16,363 nucleotides of DNA, taken from assembly GCA_030740135.1 (NCBI GenBank), contig JASLXW010000032.1:1-16363 (forward strand), in the 5' to 3' direction. Within the stretch, counting starts at the first letter, position 1, and each line of letters opens with the position of its first letter. Shown here one piece after another: positions 7,541 through 14,581 of the stretch. The DNA is from Nitrospinota bacterium. GTDB lineage: Bacteria > UBA8248 > JACPRG01. A program made the translations under genes and the position numbers. Below the pieces are notes generated by a model. It made no database searches. It saw nothing but the letters and a program-made list of their open reading frames with translations, and was not told where the DNA came from.

Positions 7541-8380
7541 CTATCGCGAAGGTTCTCCCCCGGTCCCTCGTCTCTTCTGAATCTCATAAAGCGCGACGGC
7601 CACCGCCACCGAGGCGTTCAGCGTCGGGAAGTCCGGGTTTGTCTCAATCCGCATGAGGTGATCGCACCGCTCGCGCACCAGCCGCCTCAGTCCGCTCCCC
7701 TCGCCCCCGACGACGAGGGCCGCCGGACCGTCGAAACGGATTTCCCCGGGCGAACGCTCCCCCTCCTCGGCGAGGCCGATGATCCACCAGCCCCATTCCT
7801 TGAGCGACTCCAGCGCGCGCGCCAGGTTCGTGACGCGCGCCAGCGGAAGGTATTCCAACGCCCCGGCCGCCGCCTTGGCCGCCGCGGGTGTCGGGCCGGC
7901 CGAGCGGTCCTTCGGAAACACAACGCCCCGGCAGCCCAGCGCCAGGGCGGAGCGGCAGAGCGCGCCGAAGTTTCGGGGGTCCACGACGCTGTCCAGAACC
8001 AGGAGGGTCTGCGTTGAAACGGCCGTCCGGCCGCCCCCCCCGCCCCCCCCGGCGTCGTCCGCGGGTGATTCCCCCGCCACCGCTTCCAGCGGGAGCAGGG
8101 GGAGGGGTCCCGCGCGGGCGACGGCCCCTTGATGGTCCGGGCTTCCGGCCAGCTCGGTCAGCCGCCCCCGGTCCGCCCGCGAGAGCGGCGCGCCCGCCCG
8201 CTCGGCCGCTTCCACGACTTCGGCCAGGGAGGAATCCTCGCGGCCGGAGAGGACCCAGACCCCTTCAATCGTCCGGCGGCCCGCCCGCAGCGCGTCCCGG
8301 ACCGGCCGGAGACCATAAAGCGTCCGGGGTTCCTCGCTCGCCCGTCCCCGGGCCGCCGTCCGAACCCGTTTCGCGCTCAC
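7541..8380 (-). CDS. rlmB: TrmH/SpoU-family RNA 2'-O-methyltransferase, RlmB-like
   Basis: 279-residue SAM-dependent ribose methyltransferase, probably methylating G2251 of 23S rRNA. Residues 16-95 are the small substrate-binding domain (L-Y-G-L-R-P-V-R-D-A-L start, H83-Q-G-A-V end). The SPOUT knot domain follows, with motif 1 L-D-S-V-V-D-P-R136-N137-F-G, motif 2 V-V-G-G-E227-G-S-G-L, and motif 3 T-L-N255-A-S-V-A. The usual S-L-N-V-S is slightly changed to T-L-N-A-S. The linker between the domains (about 100-122) contains seven glycines in a row at 111-117, encoded by G8-C-G8. The GTG start overlaps the cysS TGA stop (GTGA), so translation is coupled to cysS. TrmH-family tRNA methylation cannot be excluded, but the two-domain form and place after cysS fit RlmB. 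Confidence 0.87.
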   Translation of the reverse strand: MSAKRVRTAARGRASEEPRTLYGLRPVRDALRAGRRTIEGVWVLSGREDSSLAEVVEAAERAGAPLSRADRGRLTELAGSPDHQGAVARAGPLPLLPLEAVAGESPADDAGGGGGGGRTAVSTQTLLVLDSVVDPRNFGALCRSALALGCRGVVFPKDRSAGPTPAAAKAAAGALEYLPLARVTNLARALESLKEWGWWIIGLAEEGERSPGEIRFDGPAALVVGGEGSGLRRLVRERCDHLMRIETNPDFPTLNASVAVAVALYEIQKRRGTGGEPSR

Positions 8381-9861
8381 CTCTGAGCTCGCTTCCAGCC
8401 GGTGCCGGCGGCGCTGTCCTCCAGGATGACGTCATGGGTCTTCAGCTCATCCCGGATGCGGTCGGCTTCCGCCCAGTCTTTTCGGGCGCGGGCCTCCTCG
8501 CGCCCGCGGACGAGGCGCCCGATGGTTTCGTCGTCCAGGGGTCCGTCCGCGCCGGCCGCGTCCTCGGGCGCGTACGCCTGCTGGAACCACTGCCGGGGGG
8601 GATGCGTGAGGAATGTCAGGACCTCGGCCCGATCCCGCAAGGAGCGCACGGCCTTTTGAAGCGATTCCGCCGGGGCGGCCGCTCCGGCGGAGGCCGCGCG
8701 GTCCAGCGCGCCGTGGATCTCGCGGGCCAGGGTGAACATGGCCCCGATGGCCTGGGGGGTGTTGATGTCGTTGTCCATGCCTTCGGTGAAATCCGACTCG
8801 AAGGTCTTGACCACCCCATCCAGCGCTTCGTCCGCCCCGCCGTCCTGCCCCGGATCGGCCCCCTCGGCGGCGCAGGCCTCCTCCGCCCGAAGGCAGGCGT
8901 TGTAAAGCCGGTCCAGGCCGCGGCCGGCCGCCGTGACGCCGTCGTCCGAATATTCCAGGGCGCTCCGGTAGTGGGCGCCGGCCAGGAAAAACCGCACGAC
9001 CTCGGGGCGGAACTTTTCGAGGACCGCCTTGAGGGTGAAGAAGTTGCCCGTGGACTTGGACATCTTTTCCTGCTGAACGCGGACGAGGCCGTTGTGAAGC
9101 CAGTACCGGGCGAACGCTCCCCCGGTGTAAGCGCGGGACTGCGCCAGCTCGTTCTCATGGTGAGGGAAAATCAGGTCTTCCCCGCCGCCGTGGATGTCGA
9201 AGGTCTCGCCGAGGATGTGATGCGACATCACGGAGCATTCGATGTGCCACCCCGGACGCCCCTTTCCCCAGGGCGAATCCCAGACCGGCTCACCGGGTTT
9301 GGCGGCTTTCCAGAGGGCGAAATCCAGCGGGTCCCTCTTTCGCTCGTTCACCTCCACCCGCGCGCCGGCCTCCAGGTCGTCCAGGTTCTTGCGCGAGAGT
9401 TTCCCGTAATCGCCGAATTCCCTCACCGCAAAGTAGACGTCCCCCGCCGAGGCGTAGGCGAATCCTTTCCGGATGAGGCCCTCGATCATCTCCACCATGG
9501 CGGGGACGTGCTCGGTGGCCCGGGGCTCGACGTCCGCCGTCGGAACGCCCAACCGTCCCATGTCCTCCGAGAAGGCCCGGATATACCGCCCGGCGATCTC
9601 TTCGGACGAGGTCCCCTCCTCCTGGGCGCGCGCGATGATCTTGTCGTCCACATCGGTGAAGTTCCGCACATAGGTGACTTCATATCCCGTGAACCGGAGG
9701 TAGCGTCGGATGATCTCGAAAGACAGGGCGGCCCGGGCGTGGCCCAGGTGAACGTCGTCGTACACCGTCACGCCGCAGACGTAGATCCCGACCCGGTTCG
9801 GAGTCAGCGGCTCGAAGGTCTCGAGTTTGCGCGACAGGGTGTTGAAGAGGTGGAGGGTCAT
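8377..9861 (-). CDS. cysS: cysteinyl-tRNA synthetase
   Basis: 494-residue class I aminoacyl-tRNA synthetase charging tRNA-Cys. Zinc ligand Cys29 lies in Y-V-C-G-V-T-V-Y-D, H38-L-G-H41 is the HIGH signature, and K266-M-S-K-S270 is the second ATP-site signature at the same residue number as in E. coli. The other zinc ligands fall in W-H-I-E-C-S-V-M-S and the following G-G-E-D-L-I-F-P-H-H-E-N-E. It is about 30 residues longer than the E. coli enzyme, mainly from Ala/Gly/Asp-rich loops in the C-terminal helical region. The ATG start lies 22 bases after ispF with only a weak ribosome binding site, consistent with translation re-initiation inside the operon. It overlaps rlmB by four bases. Confidence 0.97.
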   Translation of the reverse strand: MTLHLFNTLSRKLETFEPLTPNRVGIYVCGVTVYDDVHLGHARAALSFEIIRRYLRFTGYEVTYVRNFTDVDDKIIARAQEEGTSSEEIAGRYIRAFSEDMGRLGVPTADVEPRATEHVPAMVEMIEGLIRKGFAYASAGDVYFAVREFGDYGKLSRKNLDDLEAGARVEVNERKRDPLDFALWKAAKPGEPVWDSPWGKGRPGWHIECSVMSHHILGETFDIHGGGEDLIFPHHENELAQSRAYTGGAFARYWLHNGLVRVQQEKMSKSTGNFFTLKAVLEKFRPEVVRFFLAGAHYRSALEYSDDGVTAAGRGLDRLYNACLRAEEACAAEGADPGQDGGADEALDGVVKTFESDFTEGMDNDINTPQAIGAMFTLAREIHGALDRAASAGAAAPAESLQKAVRSLRDRAEVLTFLTHPPRQWFQQAYAPEDAAGADGPLDDETIGRLVRGREEARARKDWAEADRIRDELKTHDVILEDSAAGTGWKRAQR

Positions 9862-9883
9862 GGAGCTTTCTGGAGCCGGCGAA

Positions 9884-10369
9884 TCAGGCGTTGGGTCTCG
9901 AATGAATCGTGCAAACGGCGTGTGCGGCGATCCCCTCTTCCCGGCCGGTGAATCCGAGGCGCTCGGTCGTCGTGGCCTTCACGCTGACCCCCTCCGGGGG
10001 AAGCGCCAGGCATGCGGCGATCCGCTTTCTCATCTCCGGGACAAAAGGGGCCAACTTGGGTTCCTGGGCCACGACCGTCAAGTCCACGTTGAGGGGCTGA
10101 AAACCCTTCTCTTCCAGGACGGCCCGGACGCGTTCGAGAAGGACGAGGCTCGAGACGTCCTTGTACGCCGGGTCCGTGTCCGGGAAGTACCCGCCGATGT
10201 CTCCCAGGGCGGCGGCCCCGAGCAGGGCGTCGCACAGGGCGTGGAGGGCGACGTCGGCGTCGCTGTGGCCCGCCAGGCCCCGCTCGTGCGGGATGTCCAC
10301 GCCGCCCAGGACGAGCTTGCGGCCCAGGGCCGTCGCGTGGACATCGTATCCCACCCCGACCCGGATCAA
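9884..10369 (-). CDS. ispF: 2-C-methyl-D-erythritol 2,4-cyclodiphosphate synthase
   Basis: 161-residue IspF, which makes the cyclic diphosphate intermediate of the MEP (non-mevalonate) isoprenoid pathway as a homotrimer. Metal ligands D9, H11 (G-Y-D-V-H) and H43 (D-V-A-L-H) are present, as are H-S-D-A-D-V, G-D-I-G-x-x-F-P-D-T-D and the C-terminal K-A-T-T-T-E-x-L-G-F-T-G signature. An ATG exists 60 bases upstream, but it adds 20 residues foreign to the family. The TTG at 10369 gives the usual M-I-R-V-G-x-G-Y-D-V-H start, has GGGAGG (10379-10384) nine bases upstream, and overlaps the ispD stop as TTGA. It directly follows ispD, the enzyme two steps earlier in the pathway. Confidence 0.95.
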   Translation of the reverse strand: MIRVGVGYDVHATALGRKLVLGGVDIPHERGLAGHSDADVALHALCDALLGAAALGDIGGYFPDTDPAYKDVSSLVLLERVRAVLEEKGFQPLNVDLTVVAQEPKLAPFVPEMRKRIAACLALPPEGVSVKATTTERLGFTGREEGIAAHAVCTIHSRPNA

Positions 10370-11178
10370 GACGCCCCGCCTCCCGATCGCGGCCTTCCGG
10401 CGCGGCGTCCCCCGGTCGCGTCGCGCCACAGGGCCTCCGCCAGCAGCAAGTCTGTCGGGTCCGTCACTTTCACGTTGCGCAAATCCCCGGGGACGATCCG
10501 GACGCGCCCCCCGGCTTCTTCGACAAACGAGGCGTCATCGGTGCCGTCGAATCCGGTTTCGGCGGCGCGCCGCAGGGCGTCTCGAAAGACCTCCGCGCGG
10601 AACGCCTGGGGCGTTTGGGCGCGCCACAGGATTTCCCGCCGCTCGGTCCTTCGGACCCATCCGCCCCCCCCCGCCGGGCCGCCGGCCCCGGACTTCCGGA
10701 TGGATTTGACCGTATCGGTTTCGGGAACGGCCGCCAGGGCCGCGCCATGCTCGAAGGCGGCGGCCGTCACGCTGTCGATCAGCGCGGGCGTCACGAGCGG
10801 ACGCGCCCCGTCGTGAACCACGAGGACGTTATAGACCGCCGGGACCCGCTCCACGCACCGGCGGACCGATTCTCCGCGGCTCGCCCCGCCGGCCCAAACG
10901 GCCCGGACTTTCCGAATCCGGTGACGACGGACCATTTCCCGCCGCACCCAGGCCGCGCATCCGGGCGGCGCGGCGATGTAGACGGCCTGAACGCGCGAAC
11001 GCTCGAAGGCCCGCAGGACGTGAACGAGCAAGGGCAATCCGCCCAGATCGCGAAATTGCTTGGATGCCTCGTTCCCGCGGGCGCCGAATCGGGTTCCGGC
11101 GCCCGCGGCGGGGATGATGGCGGCGGCTTTGACGGCCCCCCCGCTTCCGGGTGGTCCGGGAGGTCGGGACGCGGCCAT
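10366..11178 (-). CDS. ispD: 2-C-methyl-D-erythritol 4-phosphate cytidylyltransferase
   Basis: 270-residue IspD, transferring CMP to methylerythritol phosphate in the MEP pathway. The CTP loop P-A-A-G-A-G-T-R-F-G is at 23-32 with K40-Q-F, followed by G-G-A-S-R-G-E-S-V, V-H-D-G-A-R-P, E-T-D-T-V-K, T-P-Q-A-F and D-D-A-S-F-V-E. It is about 40 residues longer than E. coli IspD. The extra length comes from a 16-residue Pro/Gly N-terminus, a Gly-rich insert at 164-173 encoded partly by nine G in a row, and an Arg/Gly tail. The open frame runs far upstream through the PIN-TRAM gene, but the ATG at 11178 overlaps that gene's TGA stop by one base (TGATG), and homology begins only after it. The stop overlaps the ispF start. 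Confidence 0.94.
   Translation of the reverse strand: MAASRPPGPPGSGGAVKAAAIIPAAGAGTRFGARGNEASKQFRDLGGLPLLVHVLRAFERSRVQAVYIAAPPGCAAWVRREMVRRHRIRKVRAVWAGGASRGESVRRCVERVPAVYNVLVVHDGARPLVTPALIDSVTAAAFEHGAALAAVPETDTVKSIRKSGAGGPAGGGGWVRRTERREILWRAQTPQAFRAEVFRDALRRAAETGFDGTDDASFVEEAGGRVRIVPGDLRNVKVTDPTDLLLAEALWRDATGGRRAGRPRSGGGAS
10379..10384 (-). promoter_or_regulatory. ribosome binding site deciding the ispF TTG start
   Basis: GGGAGG on the minus strand, nine bases before TTG at 10369-10367, inside the last codons of ispD. Together with the TTGA stop-start overlap it supports the rare TTG start over the upstream ATG at 10429. Confidence 0.6.
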
Positions 11179-12206
11179 CAGGAGGCGGTCATCCGCTCCA
11201 CGTCTTCTTTGAGCCGGGTGAAGATCATCCGGCCCGCGGTGGTTTGCAAAACGCTGGTGACGACGACATCGGCGTTGCGGCCGATATTCTTCCGGGCGTT
11301 GTCCACGACCACCATGGTGCCGTCGTCCAGGTACGCCACGCCCTGGCCGTACTCTTTGCCCTCTTTCAGGACGAAGACGGTCATGGCCTCGCCGGGCAGA
11401 ACGACGGGCTTCATGGCATTGGCCAGGTCGTTGATGTTGAGAACGGGGACACCCTGGAGCTCGGCCACTTTGTTGAGGTTGAAGTCGTTGGTCACGAGCT
11501 TGGCGTCCATCTCTTTGCCCAGGGCCACCAGCTTGGCGTCCACCTCCCGGATGTGGGGAAAGTCCTGATCCACCACTTGCACGCGAAGGTTGAGGTCCTT
11601 TTGGATCTTCTGAAGGATGTCCAGCCCCCTCCGGCCCCGGTTCCGTTTCAGGGAATCCGACGAGTCGGCGATGTGTTGAAGCTCCTTGAGAATGAACTGG
11701 GGGATGATGATGGTCCCTTCGACAAAACCGGTTTCGCTGATGTCGGCGATTCGGCCGTCGATGATGACGCTGGTGTCCAGGATCTTCACGCTTTCCGGGC
11801 GCCGCGCCTGCCCCTCGTGCTCGGCGCGATTTCCCTCCGTGTACAGGGTGAACCCCTCCCCTTTGCGCAGGCCCACCAGCAGGCCCAGGCACCCGCCCAC
11901 CACGTACAGGGCCAGGACCAGGGTCGACAGAAAGGCGGGCGAGTTGATGGGCAGGGCCAGCACCGGGGCCTCCAGCAGCCTCGCGGAAAGGAGTCCGATC
12001 AGGATCCCCAGGAACCCGCCGCCGACGCTGCGCGGCGAGTAACCCGACAACCACCAATCGGCCACCACCACCAGGCCGGAGATGGCGACGCCCGTCACCG
12101 CCCCGACCCCGGCCGCAAAGACGCTGCCCGAGGAAACCGCGCCGAGGGTGTATCCGGCCACCGCTCCGAGAAGGACCCATAAGGCTCGCAACCAGGTCAA
12201 CCTCAC
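11178..12206 (-). CDS. membrane-anchored PIN-TRAM domain protein (YacL-like)
   Basis: 342-residue protein with four predicted membrane helices at about 8-24, 29-52, 62-84 and 90-113. A PIN nuclease-like domain follows (about 140-260) and then a TRAM RNA-binding domain (about 270-335). PIN acidic residues are visible: D144 and D150 in L-D-T-S-V-I-I-D-G-R, a Glu in I-L-K-E-L, and Asp in L-V-T-N-D-F. This architecture matches the YacL/TRAM family found next to ispD in many bacteria; it is usually assumed to act on RNA at the membrane, but the substrate is unknown. The GTG start has GAGGAGGG (12214-12221) seven bases upstream. It is followed without a gap by ispD (TGATG). The 135 bases to moaC upstream show no clear promoter or terminator. 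Confidence 0.92.
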   Translation of the reverse strand: MRLTWLRALWVLLGAVAGYTLGAVSSGSVFAAGVGAVTGVAISGLVVVADWWLSGYSPRSVGGGFLGILIGLLSARLLEAPVLALPINSPAFLSTLVLALYVVGGCLGLLVGLRKGEGFTLYTEGNRAEHEGQARRPESVKILDTSVIIDGRIADISETGFVEGTIIIPQFILKELQHIADSSDSLKRNRGRRGLDILQKIQKDLNLRVQVVDQDFPHIREVDAKLVALGKEMDAKLVTNDFNLNKVAELQGVPVLNINDLANAMKPVVLPGEAMTVFVLKEGKEYGQGVAYLDDGTMVVVDNARKNIGRNADVVVTSVLQTTAGRMIFTRLKEDVERMTAS

Positions 12207-12341
12207 GCCGCAACCCTCCTCTCATAAACCGGATGATGAAACAATTCTTCCCAATCGCACCGCGTGTCTGAACCGTTGAGATGAATGAAAACGCATTCCG
12301 GCCCGCCCGACGCCCCCCCCTCTCGGCGGCCCGTCTTTCCT

Positions 12342-12911
12342 TCAACCTGAATCGCCCGGCCCGCCGCCCCGCTCTCCGGCCCTCGAATAATCCCCGCTCC
12401 GCCCGCCGGATTTGCTTACCAGACGGATGTCGGAGATGACCATCGACCGGTCCACGCTCTTGCACATGTCATAAATCGTAAGGGCCGCGACGGCGGCGGC
12501 CGTCAGCGCCTCCATCTCTACGCCCGTTTGCGCTGTAATCCGCGCCCGCGCCTCGATGTCCACCCACGCCGTGTCCCCCGTGGCTTCCGCCGAGGGGGGC
12601 GGCGTCCCCTCCTCCCCCCCCTCCTCCTCTTCGCCGAGGGAGAATTCCACGTCCACGCCCGAGACGCTCAGGGGGTGGCAGAGGGGAATCAGCTCCCCCG
12701 TCTTTTTCGCGGCCTGGATTCCCGCCACCCGGGCGACGCCCAGGACGTCCCCCTTGGCCGCGGCGTTCTCGCGGATCAGGTCCAGGGTCTCGGGCTTCAT
12801 CCACACCCGTCCCCGGGCCGCCGCCTCCCGGCGCGTCGCGGCCTTTTCGCCCACGTCCACCATGTGGGCCTGTCCCGACGGGTCAACGTGCGTCAGCGGG
12901 GGCGCGATCAT
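12342..12911 (-). CDS. moaC: cyclic pyranopterin monophosphate synthase MoaC
   Basis: 189-residue MoaC, catalysing the second half of the first step of molybdenum cofactor synthesis after MoaA. Family signatures are L-T-H-V-D-x-x-G-x-A-x-M-V-D-V at the start, K53-G-D-V-L, [15 protein letters not shown] at 67-81, G-V-E-M-E-A-L-T, and Y-D148-M-C-K151 with K-S-G-G near the end. K53, D148 and K151 correspond to the active-site Lys, Asp and Lys of E. coli MoaC. An acidic and Pro-rich insert of about 20 residues (93-113) and a Gly-rich tail make it longer than the usual 160. ATG at 12911 is preceded by GGAG eight bases away. No other moa gene is in the window. Confidence 0.95.
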   Translation of the reverse strand: MIAPPLTHVDPSGQAHMVDVGEKAATRREAAARGRVWMKPETLDLIRENAAAKGDVLGVARVAGIQAAKKTGELIPLCHPLSVSGVDVEFSLGEEEEGGEEGTPPPSAEATGDTAWVDIEARARITAQTGVEMEALTAAAVAALTIYDMCKSVDRSMVISDIRLVSKSGGRSGDYSRAGERGGGPGDSG

Positions 12912-12990
12912 CCCCTTGCTCCAAATTTACCCATATCGGAATCACCCGGTCCGTCCCCGGTCTCAACGGCGAACCTCCGTCCGAATTTAA

Positions 12991-13019
12991 TATATATCGG
13001 TCCTTTCCGGGGGAGTCAA
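12991..13019 (-). promoter_or_regulatory. sigma70-type promoter for moaC operon
   Basis: Minus strand TTGACT (13019-13014), 17-base spacer, TATATA (12996-12991). The predicted start is near 12984, giving a leader of about 70 bases before moaC. It is the best promoter found for the moaC to rlmB block and lies in an AT-rich island within a very GC-rich region. Confidence 0.7.
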
Positions 13020-13201
13020 CGCTCGCGCGGGCCGCACGGCGGGGGCGGGGAGCGGGAGGGGAGGAAATCCGGGGGGCTTGCGCGGACTTTGTCCCGGATG
13101 CATGATCGGCTTTTCGTTCTCGGGCTTTATCGGGAATTCCCCGGGAGGGTCGCCGCGCCCGACCGGGGACCGTTTTCCCGGAACAGTATGAAGGAACGCT
13201 G

Positions 13202-14203
13202 ATGCGGGCGGGATGGTACGAGAAACAGGGTCCGGCCGGGGAAGTCATCCAGGTCGGGGAGATGGCCGCGCCGGAGCCGGGAGCGGGCGAGGTGCGGGTC
13301 CGCCTGGCCGTTTCGGGCGTGAATCCGTCCGACGCCAAGAATCGGCTGGGCGCCCGAGGCCCCATGAAATTCCCCCGCGTCGTCCCGCACAGCGACGGGG
13401 CCGGGGAGATAGATCGGGTGGGTCCGGGCGTCGATCCCGCCCGCGCCGGCGAGCGGGTCTGGGTCTTCAACGGACAGTGGGACCGGCCCTTCGGGACGGC
13501 GGCGGAATTCATCGCCCTGCCCGCCGGACAGGCCGTCCGCCTGCCGGAGGGCGTGACCGACGCGGAGGGGGCGTGCGTGGGCATCCCCGGAATGACCGCC
13601 CACCGCTGCGTCTTCGCGGACGGCCCGGTTCAGGGGAAGACCGTTTTGGTGACCGGCGGGGCCGGGGCCGTCGGGCATTGCGCGGTGCAGCTCGCCAAGT
13701 GGGGCGGCGCGTCCGTCATCGCCACGGTGAGCTCGGACGAGAAGGCGGAGCGCGCCCGCGGGGCCGGGGGGGCCGAGGGGGGCGGGGCCGATCACGTCGT
13801 CAATTACCGGACGGAGAACGTCGCCGAGCGGGTCCGGGAGCTCACCGGCGGCGAAGGGGTGGACCGGATCGTGGAAGTGGATTTCGGCGGAAACCTCGAG
13901 GCCAGCCTGGGGGCGCTGAAGAACAACGGCGCCATCGCCGCGTACGCGTCCATGGGGGAGATGGAGCCGAAGCTCCCCTTTTATCCCTTCATGTTCCTCA
14001 ATACGCTCGTCCGGCAGGTCTTCCTCTACACCATGCCCGAGGATGCCAAGCACCAGGCCTGCGAAGACCTCGTCCGCGTCATGGAGGCGGGCAGGCTCAC
14101 CTTCCCCATCGCGGCCGAATTCACCCTGGAAGACCTCGCCGCCGCGCACGAGGCCGTCGAGGGCGGGCAGGCCGTCGGCAACGTCGTCGTCGGGATGGGC
14201 TGA
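13202..14203 (+). CDS. zinc-free NAD(P)H:quinone oxidoreductase, MDR family
   Basis: 333-residue medium-chain dehydrogenase/reductase of the quinone oxidoreductase class, which reduces quinones or enals with NADPH. The GroES-like N-terminal domain has G-V-N41-P-S-D-A-K, where zinc alcohol dehydrogenases carry Cys, and no structural Cys cluster exists, so the protein is zinc-free. The Rossmann domain starts at V150-T-G-G-A-G-A-V-G158, with A-D-H-V-V-N-Y-R at 196-203. A Gly-rich stretch (187-195, G-A-G-G-A-E-G-G-G) precedes A-D-H where close relatives usually have only A-x-G, suggesting a loop expansion. The C-terminal D-L-A-x-A-H-E-A-V-E-G-G-Q-A-x-G-N-V-V-V is typical. ATG at 13202 has AAGGA five to six bases upstream. 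It is divergent from moaC. The physiological substrate cannot be told from sequence. Confidence 0.85.
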   Translation: MRAGWYEKQGPAGEVIQVGEMAAPEPGAGEVRVRLAVSGVNPSDAKNRLGARGPMKFPRVVPHSDGAGEIDRVGPGVDPARAGERVWVFNGQWDRPFGTAAEFIALPAGQAVRLPEGVTDAEGACVGIPGMTAHRCVFADGPVQGKTVLVTGGAGAVGHCAVQLAKWGGASVIATVSSDEKAERARGAGGAEGGGADHVVNYRTENVAERVRELTGGEGVDRIVEVDFGGNLEASLGALKNNGAIAAYASMGEMEPKLPFYPFMFLNTLVRQVFLYTMPEDAKHQACEDLVRVMEAGRLTFPIAAEFTLEDLAAAHEAVEGGQAVGNVVVGMG

Positions 14204-14263
14204 GGCCGGCAAGCGCCGGGCCTTCGATCGGCCGGAACCGGAAGACCCGCCCCCGAGGAATGA

Positions 14264-14292
14264 TTGACAGCCCCCCGGCGCGGGAATATCTT
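14264..14292 (+). promoter_or_regulatory. tRNA-Arg promoter
   Basis: Consensus TTGACA at 14264-14269, 17-base spacer, then TATCTT at 14287-14292. The predicted start is near 14299, about 14 bases before the mature tRNA. This is the strongest -35 box in the window. Confidence 0.8.
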
Positions 14293-14312
14293 TCGGCTAG
14301 ACGAACGTTCAC

Positions 14313-14389
14313 GCGCGATTAGCTCAGCTGGATAGAGCGTCGGCCTCCGGAGCCGAAGGTCGCAGGTTCGAGTCCTGCATCGCGCGCCA
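14313..14389 (+). tRNA. tRNA-Arg (anticodon CCG)
   Basis: 77 bases including an encoded CCA. The seven-pair acceptor stem is GCGCGAT with ATCGCGC (14313-14319 / 14379-14385), with G as discriminator and CCA at 14387-14389. The D arm is AGCTCAGCTGGATAGAGC. The anticodon stem TCGGC/GCCGA carries loop CTCCGGA, with anticodon CCG at 14347-14349 reading CGG codons. The T arm is GCAGG-TTCGAGT-CCTGC. It is a single-gene unit with its own promoter and terminator. Confidence 0.97.
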
Positions 14390-14397
14390 GAAAACGC

Positions 14398-14435
14398 AAG
14401 GAGGCGGCCGGAGATAACGGCCGCCTCCTTTTTTT
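14398..14435 (+). terminator. intrinsic terminator after tRNA-Arg
   Basis: A perfect 13-pair stem (14398-14410 with 14418-14430, GC-rich, AAGGAGGCGGCCG arm), a seven-base loop GAGATAA, and a run of seven T including the last two stem bases. It is nine bases after the tRNA end. Confidence 0.95.
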
Positions 14436-14446
14436 CGTTTGGATTT

Positions 14447-14535
14447 ATCCGCAGATTGCGCAGAACACACAGAATTAAAAAACACAGGCCTTTCTCTGTT
14501 GCCCTTCATCTGTGTAATCTGTGAAATCCGTGGAT
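14447..14535. repeat. ~90-base palindromic interspersed repeat, copy 1
   Basis: Starts ATCCGCAGATTGCGCAGA and ends CTGTGTAATCTGTGAAATC followed by CGTGGAT, so the two ends are imperfect inverted repeats built on the unit (A)TC-x-GCAGATT / AATCTGTG. The interior GTTGCCCTTCATCTGTGTAATC recurs in copy 2 at 15761-15781. The whole is typical of a dispersed, non-coding miniature repeat; its translation gives the low-complexity I-C-V-I-type peptides often mis-annotated as proteins. It lies right after the tRNA terminator and ends 46 bases before the next start codon. Confidence 0.75.
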
Positions 14536-14581
14536 GGTTTGTGTTCGATTGGACGGAACGTTTTGTCAGGGGGCCGCCCGC

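Noticed and set aside
7888..9951. 687-codon plus-strand open frame across rlmB and cysS
   Set aside because: Antisense to two clear enzymes; low-complexity composition and no domain.
11179..12465. Upstream extension of the ispD frame through the PIN-TRAM gene
   Set aside because: It is an out-of-frame shadow of the PIN-TRAM coding region; IspD homology starts only after the ATG at 11178.
14204..14262. Intrinsic terminator after the quinone oxidoreductase gene
   Set aside because: GC-rich pairing (GGCC around 14219-14234) is present but no T run follows, so a terminator is not supported.
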